In this document: positions 45,501 to 63,019 of the stretch, piece by piece | Numbering within the stretch: position 1 is the first letter of the stretch | Layout of the letters: each line of letters begins with the position of its first letter | Assembly (NCBI RefSeq): GCF_051622035.1 | Contig: NC_135356.1 | Coordinates: 4,289,577-4,353,576 of the forward strand | DNA length: 64,000 nt | Source of the DNA: Arctopsyche grandis | Taxonomy: Eukaryota; Arthropoda; Insecta; Trichoptera; Hydropsychidae | Reading direction: 5' to 3' | Position numbers and translations under genes: made by a program | The notes under the pieces: generated by a model | Told to the model about the DNA's origin: nothing | The model's database searches: none | What the model saw: the letters and a program-made list of their open reading frames with translations, nothing else

Positions 45501-48098
45501 TTTCGATTATGATCCAAACTTTAAATAAATAAATATGATTGGTTAAAAAAAATTATTATTATAAATTTACTTTAATATATTCACTTTGAAAAATACACAG
45601 TTTTGATGTATTTTGGAAATTGAAATTGAAATTCTATTGAATAAAAAATTAAATTTTACTGTCATATATTATACATATGAACATATGTTACAGTGAAAGC
45701 ATATTTCAAGCGAAAATATATTTTCACTAGTAAAAATATATTTTCACTACTGAAAATATATTTTTACTAGTGAAAATATATTTTCACCGATTTACAACAT
45801 TTAAATGAATAAAACCAACCCTGAAAATATAACTGGTTATGATTTCACTGAAACATCAGTGAAAATATATTTTCACTTGAAATACAATTTCACTGTGAAA
45901 CTTAAATAAATAAATAGATTCAATATATTATCTATATGTATTATTTATATATTATGATTTCAGATTGTACTGGTTTTACTCTGCGTCCTGTGGCCGGATT
46001 ATTATCATCACGTGACTTTTTGGCTGGCCTTGCATTTAGGGTCTTTCATTCGACTCAATATATACGTCATTCAAGTATGCCATTGTACACACCGGAACCA
46101 GATGTATGTCACGAGCTGATGGGACATGTTCCATTATTTGCTGATCCCGCGTTTGCTCAATTCTCCCAACAGATTGGTTTGGCTTCCCTCGGTGCACCTG
46201 ACGATTACATAGAGAAGTTGGCCACGGTAAATAGCACTATATTATGTATATACATACCAACTAATCTTACATCGGATTTACTATACCAATACTATACATT
46301 TTGCGAATCGGAATTATATATAGTATAATTTTATTTTATTTTGAGTTGATAAAGAACTATGGGGATTAAATATTGGGTATATTTAGGATATACCCCGTTT
46401 CCTACTTATTGGCCAGGGGCGGCTCGTCTTTAAGAGCAATAGAGCATTGCCCTACATACATTTTGTTTATTGTTGGTGACTCGTCAAGACTCGAGTGTTT
46501 CTTCATCCCGCTCACCCCACAGTGAATAGAACCAGTTCGTAATTCAGTTCGGGGTAGTCGCTTATCCGCCGTGATCCCGTGGTCGCCAGCTTCAGTTTAC
46601 CTACTACTCTGGCACTTGCGAACGGTACTGTATGTGGAGTGTAGACAGTCATTCGAGGCAAAGAAAAAAGACCCATAGTTCCGTATACAGATGGTCGCCT
46701 TTAGTCGGCTGCGTAAAGGTATTTTTGGGGAAGAGTAAGCCAGCCCCGGCCGTAAATCAATTTTTTCATTTTTATCATTAAATATTCTTTTATTATTCTC
46801 ATTTTTTTCAGAACACACAATGAACCCAGTCGATAATTTAAAAGTCATTTTTCTTGCATAAAATGCCTCTAAAAAAATATTAAGTTCATTATTTTTGGAA
46901 AATAATATGGGAAGGGGGGGTATTTAGCCTCCTCGTGCCCCCCCACCTGTTTTTTAAGTCACGAGCCACCCCTGCTTTTATGACTAGCAACGTTCCTCAA
47001 ATTCCTCCAGATGGAAATATCACCCAGTTTGGGAAACCGTATTCTAGAATTAACTCTTCGTCGATCGGCGTTTTACCAACAAGTCCATGGGCCTGAAAAA
47101 CGCCGATAGGCGTTGTATTTTGAGCACGTACAAAGTAAACAAGAATACTACCCGCTAAGCCTTTCCAGGTAGCATTGAAAAAAAAAATGCATCGAACATG
47201 GGTCGTGTAATCCGTGTCAATGTTTTTGAAGACTGGTTTACACCGGAATTTCTGAATTTATAACCATTGCAGAATTTCCCGATGTAAATCCCTAACTGCT
47301 GAGTATTTTAGATTGTGAGCATTACATTTTAACAACAATGAAGCAGATGGAACTAGTTTTGGAAAAATAAATTCATTAATAGACTTATTTTATTTATTTT
47401 ATATTGTTGCAAGATATATTATAGAGTCTAAACACACCATTACAAAACTCGAAATCCTCGGCGGTAGTTATCTAGGGTTTGTTTGAATCAGCTACAATTT
47501 TTATACCTGCTTTCTATTGTATTTCAAAATAGTTCTAATTGGAAATGTTGGCGAAATTTTCAGCGTGGCGGTCTTTCAACAGAAAAGACGTTAGCACTCA
47601 AAGGGTTAAAATGTAATGTATTATTTCAGTGCTTTTGGTTCACCGTCGAGTATGGATTGTGCCGACAGGAAGGGAAAATCAAAGCATTTGGAGCTGGTCT
47701 ATTATCTTCATTTGGAGAGTTAGAATACTGTCTTACCGATACTCCTGAAAAGAGGCCATTCAATCCCGAAAAGACTTGCTTGCAGAAATATCCGATCACT
47801 GAATACCAACCGATCTACTATGTCGCTGAAAGTTTCGACGATGCCAAAGAGAAAATGATGTGAGCAGGCTTAATTGTATTACATTTATATTTACATGACT
47901 TTTTGAACGAGATATCTGTATGATTTGATTGATTGTTACAGAAAATTCGCCGATACGATACCGAGGAGCTTTGGAGTGCGCTACAATTCGTACATTCAAG
48001 GGATTGAAATTTTGGATTCAAAACATCAAATTGAAAATGTCATCGGTGATATACAACTGGAGTTGCAAATTCTTTTGCAATCCATGAGAAAATTGTAA
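34946..48098 (+). CDS. Hn: Phenylalanine hydroxylase (Henna), whole gene, 6 exons
   Basis: The product is a cytosolic iron- and tetrahydrobiopterin-dependent hydroxylase converting phenylalanine to tyrosine; in Drosophila the same gene is also credited with tryptophan hydroxylation. Exons 34946-35023, 39439-39742, 43865-44224, 45964-46226, 47630-47859 and 47942-48098 join in frame to 463 aa (human PAH 452). Residues about 42-115 are the ACT regulatory domain ([21 protein letters not shown]). Residues about 130-440 are the catalytic domain. The iron ligands are His297 and His302 in CHELMGH and Glu342 in [10 protein letters not shown], with the same 5- and 40-residue spacing as human H285/H290/E330. 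The C-terminal tetramerisation helix ([18 protein letters not shown]) is present. No frameshift or missing catalytic residue is seen. Introns 1 and 2 exceed 4 kb and are packed with transposons. Confidence 0.96.
35295..35520 (+). repeat. Helitron A fragment fused to R1, copy 3
   Basis: GTTTCGCTCAGTATTTGTAA and AAACAGCTT of Helitron A run directly into R1 (CTAATGATCATTTTCTATCT, CTAATGTTAATGTACAGCAT), which shows the intact TTAA empty site. Confidence 0.65.
35532..35756 (-). mobile_element. Helitron-like element, family A, copy 5, Pah intron 1
   Basis: Minus strand: starts TCCAATATATAATTTCGAAA and ends GGGTAAAACAACTAG. Includes GGCGAATCTAATAGTAAATA on the plus strand. Confidence 0.6.
35870..36075 (+). 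repeat. Dispersed repeat R1, copy 4
   Basis: TGCTTTTTATTATTACGAAA, CTACTGATCTATTGATCATT and AATGTTAATGTACCGCATAA; uninterrupted TTAA site. Confidence 0.65.
36498..36567. repeat. (TA)n microsatellite in Pah intron 1
   Basis: About 35 TA repeats. Confidence 0.95.
36570..38580 (+). other. Pah intron 1 sequence without recognised elements
   Basis: AT-rich; only short CATACATACATATGTA-type runs. No exon-like segment with phase-compatible splice sites was recognised. Confidence 0.4.
38586..39030 (+). repeat. hAT-derived remnant (TAGGGTTGCCAACAG), copy 1, Pah intron 1
   Basis: CTAGGGTTGCCAACAGATCT and TTTAACACAATTCTTTTGCT start a sequence shared with 56614-57328. Conceptual [10 protein letters not shown] resembles the hAT C-terminal NVERIFS motif. 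The right end is not defined. Confidence 0.55.
39439..39742 (+). CDS. Hn: Pah exon 2 (ACT regulatory domain)
   Basis: Encodes [20 protein letters not shown] through the ACT domain ([35 protein letters not shown]) to YKENK. Acceptor TTCAACAG, donor GTGAGT. Confidence 0.93.
39847..40373. mobile_element. Foldback hAT-type MITE, copy 2, in Pah intron 2
   Basis: GGTGCTACTTCAGTATGCGG to ACTAAGGTAACACC. Octamers CTTAATTG (39839-39846) and CTTTATTG (40374-40381) differ once. It begins 104 bp after the exon 2 donor. Confidence 0.8.
40440..40654 (-). mobile_element. Helitron-like element, family A, copy 6, Pah intron 2
   Basis: CTAG at 40440-40443; minus strand starts TCTAATATATAATTTCGAAA. Host A/T flanks are correct. 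Confidence 0.6.
40905..41600 (-). mobile_element. Helitron-like element, family B, copy 3, with nested TTAA MITE
   Basis: CTAGCGTTGTACCCGATGAA reading from the 3' end on the plus strand. Shares GTGTTCGATCCGCACGCGG and TTAATATGAAAAAATGG with the other B copies. The 5' end is indistinct. Confidence 0.6.
40950..41195. mobile_element. TTAA MITE, 246 bp, ends CCACTTAATCGCCA / TGGCAATTAAGTGG
   Basis: TTAA at 40946-40949 and 41196-41199; the B-family sisters read AGTTATTAAATAAA at the same point, proving the empty site. piggyBac-like by target. Confidence 0.85.
41900..41975 (+). repeat. Short tandem repeat CCCTATAACACGATGAATAT
   Basis: About three to four units of 20-23 bp, the outer ones carrying TTTCG in place of GAATAT. 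Confidence 0.7.
42180..42493 (-). repeat. tRNA-derived SINE, copy 3
   Basis: Minus-strand head CCAGCAGCGTGGACTAGTGG, B box GGTCACGGGTTCTAGTCCC, body as copy 1. Located in Pah intron 2. Confidence 0.7.
42518..42789 (-). repeat. tRNA-derived SINE, copy 4
   Basis: Minus-strand head CCAGCAGCGTGGACTAGAGG, intact B box GGTCACGGGTTCGAGTCCC; lacks part of the middle. Arranged in tandem with copy 3. Confidence 0.7.
42853..43821 (-). mobile_element. Solo LTR, second subfamily, TSD ATAA, with nested TTAA MITE
   Basis: Termini TGTTGCGTAGG and GCATATGCTACA on the plus strand, flanked by ATAA at 42849-42852 and 43822-43825. A 521-bp MITE (43238-43758) interrupts it. A short inverted repeat (AAATATAAGTCGATTCGACT) near 42890 is a further change relative to its sister. 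It lies in Pah intron 2, opposite to the gene, and ends 43 bp before exon 3. Confidence 0.85.
43238..43758 (+). mobile_element. piggyBac-like MITE, 521 bp, copy 2, nested in solo LTR
   Basis: The ends GAGGGCTGTACACCC and CAGCCCTC are flanked by TTAA (43234-43237, 43759-43762). Comparing with the sister LTR at 26168 (CACTTAAGACTGG) shows clean insertion with duplication of TTAA. Confidence 0.88.
43865..44224 (+). CDS. Hn: Pah exon 3 (catalytic domain, first part)
   Basis: Encodes [33 protein letters not shown] and the block ending [13 protein letters not shown] to NFLK. These match the PAH/TPH/TH catalytic domain. Acceptor CTTCAG, donor GTATGT. Confidence 0.95.
44395..45000 (-). repeat. Dispersed repeat R2, copy 3, in Pah intron 3
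   Basis: TTCTTCCACTATTTTTTTCG, AAACCGGAAGTGGGATTTTT and the TTTGTCTTGTGTAAGTTTCC end match the other two copies. Confidence 0.6.
45675..45895. repeat. Cluster of GTGAAAATATATTTTCAC palindromes, Pah intron 3
   Basis: The self-complementary 18-mer GTGAAAATATATTTTCAC or close variants occur at least six times, spaced irregularly. It resembles the core of a foldback element or binding-site cluster. Confidence 0.75.
45964..46226 (+). CDS. Hn: Pah exon 4 (iron ligands His297, His302)
   Basis: Encodes [20 protein letters not shown] and [17 protein letters not shown], followed by the pterin/substrate loop [14 protein letters not shown]. It contains the two histidine ligands of the active-site iron. 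Donor GTAAAT. Confidence 0.96.
46414..46974. mobile_element. hAT-type MITE, 561 bp, Pah intron 4
   Basis: CAGGGGCGGCTCGTC at the left and GTCACGAGCCACCCCTG at the right are inverted ends like those of 14615-15987. The flanking octamers no longer match. Confidence 0.7.
47054..47605 (+). mobile_element. piggyBac-like MITE of the 18429 family, 552 bp, ends next to Pah exon 5
   Basis: TTAA at 47050-47053 and 47606-47609. CGTCGATCGGCGTTTTACCA, GCCGATAGGCGTTGTATTTT and TTAGCACTCAAAGGG correspond to the first copy. Only 20 bp separate its TTAA from the exon 5 acceptor junction. Confidence 0.85.
47630..47859 (+). CDS. Hn: Pah exon 5 (iron ligand Glu342)
   Basis: Encodes [20 protein letters not shown], then [15 protein letters not shown] and [16 protein letters not shown]. 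Glu342 of FTVEYG is the third iron ligand. The acceptor lies 20 bp downstream of the TTAA MITE at 47054-47605. Confidence 0.95.
47942..48098 (+). CDS. Hn: Pah exon 6, terminal
   Basis: Encodes [20 protein letters not shown] and the C-terminal helix, with a TAA stop at 48096-48098. The intron before it is only 82 bp. Confidence 0.93.
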
Positions 48099-48532
48099 TT
48101 ATGCGTTTTAAAATTGACTTTTGCAAAGTCTATGGTTCTTTAATATATCCATATGTACACAAATATACACATATTGTACATCCATACTTAGACATATGTA
48201 TGTATGCATGTATGTACGTGGTGTATTTTATTTTAAAATATGTTATATCTAATTAAAGTATTTCGAAATTTGATATGATATTTTTCCAATGAAATATGTT
48301 ATACGTATGTACATACATACATCAATGAAGATTTGTTAGAATTTGCTTTCGCTTTGTTTTAAATGCAATTGCATATATTATTGACGTGTTTGAGAAAATA
48401 CGTACGTATGATTGCATGTCAAATTAGTGTTATGTTATTTTTATACAACATATTGATTTAGCATTATTTAATATTATTACATGAATGTCATTTAAGATTG
48501 TTTCATTATTGTAAATTAATGTATTTTATTAT

Positions 48533-48538
48533 AATAAA
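48533..48538 (+). terminator. Candidate Pah polyadenylation signal
   Basis: AATAAA occurs 435 bp after the Pah stop and shortly before the foldback element at 48583. It is the clearest canonical signal before the repeat. An earlier use of a variant signal cannot be excluded. Confidence 0.4.
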
Positions 48539-48582
48539 ACATTTAGTATTTTAAATTGTTTTGATTTATTCAATTAATATTG

Positions 48583-49115
48583 GGTGCTACTACCGGTATG
48601 CGGTCTATCTATCTACTTTAGTATACGATCTACCTTTACGTTTTTACTTTAATATGCAGTCTCACTGTCTCAGTTCTCGCGTGTGACACTGAGACTGAAC
48701 AATACCGACCCTAACAACCTAATCTTAAATGAATAGGGCCAACCTTAACTTAACCTAACCTATCCTGGCCCTTAAATAAATAGGTGTTGGCTGCTAAGAT
48801 ATCTCTTTTTTTAGTTTTATTCCATCAATATGTTCACAAAAAGAGGTTCGTAAAAAATAGCTTATCTTAGCAGCCATCACCTATTTTTTTAACGGTTAGG
48901 ATAGGTTAGGTTAAGTTAAGGTTGGCCCTATTCATTTAAGATTTGGTTAAGAGATATGTATCTGCTGACGATATTTTGATAGATTATGGGGCGGCAGGAA
49001 AAAACAAAAATTGTAATAAACAATACGTTGCTACGATACAAATAAAAAAAAAATAGTCGACTGCGATTCAAAGGTAGATCGCATGCTAAGGTAGACCGCA
49101 TACTAAAGTAGCACC
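48583..49115. mobile_element. Foldback hAT-type MITE, copy 3, exact TSD TAATATTG
   Basis: GGTGCTACTACCGGTATGCG to ACTAAAGTAGCACC; TAATATTG at 48575-48582 and 49116-49123 is exact. It begins 45 bp after the probable Pah polyadenylation signal. Confidence 0.88.
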
Positions 49116-49654
49116 TAATATTGTATGAGTATATGTTTTTAGGTATGCTTATATATTTTTAATACTAATTAAAAAATAAAAGAACTTCAATCACTCATGT
49201 CTGTTTAAATATTCATCAATAGTTAAATATATAATTTTTAAACTCAACACAAATCATTTATTTCATAATAATTACAAAATTCAAACAACATTGTACACAG
49301 GAATACATACACTGTATTTTTAATTAAAATAACGTATCACTGTAAAGATTTAAAGACATTTAATTTTAAATCAATCAAACAAGAAAATAAAAATTACAAT
49401 TCAGATCCAATTACACATTGTGTCATACATTTAAAATAACACAGAAACTGACTATAATTTACGTACATATATGAATATAAATATCTTGCATAAATATACA
49501 TATAAAATTTTCAAAATCCGTTAGAAAAGATTATTTATTGTATGTTATATGTATTTATACCAAGTGGAGGGTTACGAATCCCAAGGCAGTAGTTCCCATT
49601 ATTTCCCACAGACTCGCGCACCCACTCCTAAGTAGTCCATTTCCATACCACTCA

Positions 49655-50560
<906 letters not shown>

Positions 50561-50579
50561 AAACGTATGAATATAGAAC

Positions 50580-50933
50580 ATAATAACAGATCAACAATAA
50601 AACTTCCATATAGACTGTTTGCTACCAATGTTTCCTCTAGGAAAATGAGCATTTAGCGCCATCTATTGAACATTTATTTAATTAATTAATTTTTCTATTG
50701 GTGTTTTAAATTGTTTATACCTATATGTAGGTAGGTAGGTAGGTAGTTTTTACGCTTTTTTTTCATATGAAACATATAAATATGAACATTGAATTAAATA
50801 TATTTAATAAGTATTTAAAAAAAAATACAACCGCGTGCGGATCGAACACAAGACCGACACATTTCTTTATTTTTTTTTTTAATTTATAGCTTATTATATA
50901 TATTTTTAAATTTATAGCTTAGCACAACACTAG
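50580..50933 (+). mobile_element. Helitron-like element, family B, copy 4
   Basis: Plus-strand orientation: CCTCTAGGAAAATGAGCATT, AACCGCGTGCGGATCGAACA and an ACAACACTAG end at 50930-50933. The 5' end abuts the (TA)n palindrome. Confidence 0.55.
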
Positions 50934-50935
50934 TA

Positions 50936-51126
50936 TCTAATAAATATTATAATTTCGAAAGAGACTTTGTATGTAACTATGGTTGGTTCGTAGAAAAACA
51001 AACGAATATTCAAATAAATTGAAATAAAATAAAACTATTCAAATAAATTTAATAAAATTTTTACTATTAGATTGGCCATGTTTAAGCGGTTTATATTGCA
51101 TATACCGAGCGAAGCCGGGTAAAAAC
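50936..51126 (+). mobile_element. Helitron-like element, family A, copy 7
   Basis: Starts TCTAATAAATATTATAATTT two bases after family B copy 4, ends CCGAGCGAAGCCGGGTAAAA; the CTAG end is mutated. Confidence 0.55.
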
Positions 51127-51129
51127 ACT

Positions 51130-52155
51130 GTATTTGTTGCAGTTCAACAGAAGACAGAGGGGGTGGTCTATCGGTATTTATTCGGAGATAACGCTTATTT
51201 AGAAAAAAAATCACTCGAACTTTAGAATTTGTTGGTAAATATTTGGAGTCGTTGAATCTTCTTTAAGCGTCAAAAATTTTTACATATAACTTGAAAACAT
51301 GATAAAAATAGGAGGAATATATACGATATGTATTTGAAATATAACTTAAAGGGAAGACATCAAATTTATCTACGGTATTTGGGGGACCACAGAGTGAAAT
51401 AGTTTGAGAAACAATGACTTAAGTTTGAAAATATGGCATTTTCTCAGAATAATAATTAATACGTAATACCTCTTTTAATAAGTTTGAAATGTTATGTGTG
51501 TTTCTATGACCCAATATTTACGTATATATGTACATATATATACATATATAATACATACATAGATGTATGTATTATAGATTGAGAAGCCATTCCTTTTTTT
51601 AAATTTAATTATCAATTTGTTCTTAAACATTTTCTCACATATGTATATATACATTTCAAAAAATTTAGACAATAAATATATGCACATATTTTAAATACAA
51701 ATATCGCACCTCTAAAATAGTAGAAAAAATTCTTATATTATATTACAATCAATGTTATATAATTACAATCAATGTTAAATAAAATATACATATGTATTGA
51801 GTAAATATTGAATTTTGGTACTTTCAAAATTTAGCCGCCCTCAATGGTTATCCCATTAGACGTTAAAACTTTGTGCCAATGATTTTTTCCAATGATCAGC
51901 GTTTTTCTAATTCCAATGTTATTGAACACACAATATTTAAAATTAGAATCCCGGAAATCATTGAAATATTGACAACCGACCATTACATTTCATTTGTACT
52001 TGTTGACCCAAAATTTATAACAGAACCAACAGAAAACACAAATTTTGAATAGTGAAATAAAAAGTCCTCAGGAGAAAGCTTCATTTTGTAAATGTGTTGT
52101 ACTGATTATAAATAAGTGCCCAATATAATACAACTAAACTACCTACATATACAAT
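51130..52155. other. Pah-Clk intergenic stretch, no gene seen
   Basis: AT-rich with CATACATAGATGTATG runs; no coding segment recognised. Confidence 0.4.
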
Positions 52156-52159
52156 ACAT

Positions 52160-52795
52160 CACTGGCGAATCCACGGTGTTGGCACGAGGTCAATGTCAAC
52201 CCTAGAGGACTACATAATATTATACATATACATATTATAATTAAAATTCGCATTGGGCGTTTAAAAACGCACTTCTTTGGTCCAAAATTAACATTATTGA
52301 ATCGGTAGTGTGAGCAGACCACTCTGCCCTTCATGTATAAAAATATGTTATCATGTGTATAATCAATATAGCTGATCCACAATCCTTCGACCACACTGTA
52401 TACACTACAAAATTACACATGTGTATTTTTTTAAATGTATGTGTAATTCAAATAATGTATGTGTAATTCAAATAATGTATGTGTAATTAAAATAATAATG
52501 TATGTGTAATTCATATAATACATAATACGCATCTGTATGTATCAATATTCCTTCTAATTTATTTTCATGATTTTTTTATGTACGTATTTAAAGTTGAAAA
52601 TATTATGTTTTTTTATGTAATTGTATTTTTGTAATTTAGTTGAAATATTGCTTCACAAATTAACTAGCTTACATGGCATTAAATTAATAATATAACTGTT
52701 AATATGAATGTATGTCTTATTTTTGAAAAATAAAATGTGTATTAAATAATTAAAAATGGCCCCCCAATCCTGCAAATTTTCTGGATCCGCCACTG
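52160..52795. mobile_element. hAT-type MITE, 636 bp (CACTGGCGAATCC / GGATCCGCCACTG)
   Basis: Inverted ends; flanks CAATACAT and ATATACAT agree at six of eight bases. Four tandem GTATGTGTAATTCAAATAAT units lie inside at 52435-52515. Confidence 0.65.
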
Positions 52796-53144
52796 ATATA
52801 CATATATGAATATTGGCACTCCAATATTAGAATTAAACAAAATAGCAATAGTCTCTTTTTTTTAAATCAATCACAGTTTTTGTATTTAATTTCAGTACTT
52901 TATTATATTTTATTTTATTTATTAATGAAAAAATAAATTTTAATTTTATATAATAATGAAATACATACATATACCCTGAATTTTTTTCAATGCCCTGTAA
53001 AATAAAGATTACATCTAGACTATATTATTATATTATAACAGGACATTCTCTTACTGTTATGACGAGTAAAAAAGATTAGTCTGCAACATATGTACATACA
53101 TATGTACGTATGTATCTCTAGCTATGTAGTTTTAATTACAGTAA

Positions 53145-53260
53145 GGGCGAAAACACACAGCGTTGAACGTGGTACATGATTTTTTTTGGATAGTTTTAAA
53201 CGTGCGAAAAAAATGGGCCGTGCCATGCACATATTCATGGAACGAAATGGAATTCGGATC
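53145..53260 (+). repeat. Repeat GGGCGAAAAYACACAG, short copy
   Basis: AAGGGCGAAAACACACAGCG, GTTTTAAACGTGCGAAAAAA and GCACATATTCATGGAA match 27060-27180. Confidence 0.5.
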
Positions 53261-53734
53261 TTACTATACAATGTAACAATATACAATGCTCCAAAATCTG
53301 AGGATAATATCGATCATCTTTTTATTTTACCATTGACCTTGAATAACTTACGACTTATACACTAGATTTTATGAGACTTTTGAGACAACGTTTAGAACGC
53401 CAAAATGAAGGTATATACGAAAATTCAACTTATTACCTCTCATTCCGAGGTTGATCGCTAATTTGACTGGACTATACATAAGTACATATATCGTGAAGTC
53501 AAATCTCTAGCCAACAAAATGTCAATGAATTTGACAAATCATTGCCTAAGCAGGTGCTTGATTTCCGTTCGTGCTTAAAAGAAAATAAACATTGTAATAA
53601 AAATAAACAAGTTCGACAGTGTTCATAATTTGGCAAAGCTCTTCATTTGCAATTTTTATAATTTAAATTCGTCGTTTCAATCATTTTATTCCTCACGTAG
53701 TAGCGCTCGTTCACAAGTTGCAACTTATTCAATA

Positions 53735-53945
53735 TGACTTAAGGTCAACTATGTCACAACATAGACTAAAAGGATTAGCAATGATTAGTATTAAATTTCA
53801 ACAAAATTATTCGTGTTTGCCAATGAGAAGTCCAGAAGAAAAGTTTTTCTACGTAAAAAAGGTATGGATTATTAATTCGGAGAGTTATTTTGCTGTAAGG
53901 AAATAATATGAATATATGGGCTGAAATTCACGCTACGCCACTGCA
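53735..53945 (+). pseudogene. 5'-truncated hAT transposon end
   Basis: DLRSTMSQHRLKGLAMISIK matches the hAT C-terminal LRSTMSQ.RLNGLAMLSI motif, and ACGCTACGCCACTG at about 53930-53943 is the inverted terminal repeat. The rest of the element is missing. Confidence 0.65.
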
Positions 53946-54133
53946 TGTCAAATAAAATTAGTCATTTTTTACACGGGGCTGTCCATCTTTTGTATCTAGT
54001 ATTCAAATATTCCTTTTTAAAGTTATATACATACATATCCGAAAACCGTCAAGAAAATAATAAATCAATTTTCCACCAAGATTAGAATATTTTATACGTA
54101 CATATATTTATTTTGACAGACATACATACATAC

Positions 54134-54135
<2 letters not shown>

Positions 54136-54186
<51 letters not shown>
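54136..54186. repeat. (TA)n microsatellite
   Basis: About 24 TA repeats. Confidence 0.95.
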
Positions 54187-54191
<5 letters not shown>

Positions 54192-55196
54192 TTATATACA
54201 TGTATATTTACAAAAATATCGTACATCTACATATTTTTAGACACATAATTTAAGTACTAATAATTTAATAAGTAATAATTTTAATCAATATATTTTCAAA
54301 TTTGTAAATTAATAATGAAATATATTTCATCTTTTTGAATTAATTTCTGAAAAAAGCTCATAATAACTGTCGATAAAGTTTTATTTTTCAATTTTTTTTT
54401 GTATATAAAAGGTGGCCAGAAAAAAGAGCACTTAAAAAAAGTAAAATTGGATAACTCATGCCTAATGAAAATATTTTAATAGTATTTCTCATTTTACGAG
54501 AATTTAAGTTTATATAATACATATGTACATACAAAAATGTATGAATATATGTACATATTAATTTTCATAATAAGCTTCTGTTTAAGTTTCAATTAAACTG
54601 AGGAGCGAATTAAACTCAAATATATCTTTTCGGTTTGTTGATATTCACAGTGAATTTTAAATACTTGAACTAAATAGTCTTGTTTTTTTACTATTTTTTT
54701 TAGTATAAAATAAATAAAAAAAGCACTGATAAATAAAATGAAGTGTTTTCTGGACATACATACATAGTATAATAACAATGAAACATTTTCTAATATTTGA
54801 GTTTCCCATTAACTCACTTTTAACCACTAATAATATCATCAGTTTAATATACATATAATATAACATTCATTAAACGTTAATAATAAAATAAAAATATGCC
54901 AACTAAAATTTTTCATTTGAAAACATTAAACAGACACAATGCATCATTGTCATATTTGAATTTCTCTAAAGGAAATAAAAATTTTAAAATCAATAACGTA
55001 ACTTTCAAATATTGAAGATTAATCCTTAATTTTACAAATACAAAAATATCACATTTATTTTGTTTTACTTTCTGTCTTTCATTTACTAACGTAAAAATAA
55101 TATTATAAATACAATAAAAAAATCCATTTCTCTACTTATCAAATAATAGGAGTTATTAAACTAATATTTTCATAATACATATAGTATATTATATGT

Positions 55197-55201
55197 ACAT
55201 A

Positions 55202-55288
<87 letters not shown>
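55197..55288. repeat. (TA)n microsatellite downstream of Clk
   Basis: About 45 TA repeats with one interruption (CATATA). Confidence 0.95.
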
Positions 55289-55295
<7 letters not shown>

Positions 55296-55598
55296 TTATT
55301 TTATAAATGTGTATAGTAGAACCTTGATTATCTAGACTAAATGAGAACTAAGATGGTCTAGATAGTAAAAAATCGGAATAGTTGAGAGGAGAAAATAACT
55401 GTCCTTTTTTTTTAACATCAGATATGTACATATGTACAAACAAAATTGTTAATTTTGCTTAATGCGGAAAATCAGGATTCTACATACTGAACTAAGATAA
55501 AAAAACTCGTTTTTTTTAACCAGTAAATATACGATAGAAATTTGTTGGAATTACGAAACAGATATCAGAATTATGTACACATTTTTACACAATATAAA

Positions 55599-63012
<7,414 letters not shown>

Positions 63013-63019
63013 CTGTGAA

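Larger units (their letters stand above)
53950..55590. other. Region downstream of Clk, no gene seen
   Basis: Very AT-rich; two (TA)n arrays and a possible Clk polyadenylation signal at 55295-55300 (AATAAA on the minus strand). No other feature. Confidence 0.4.
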
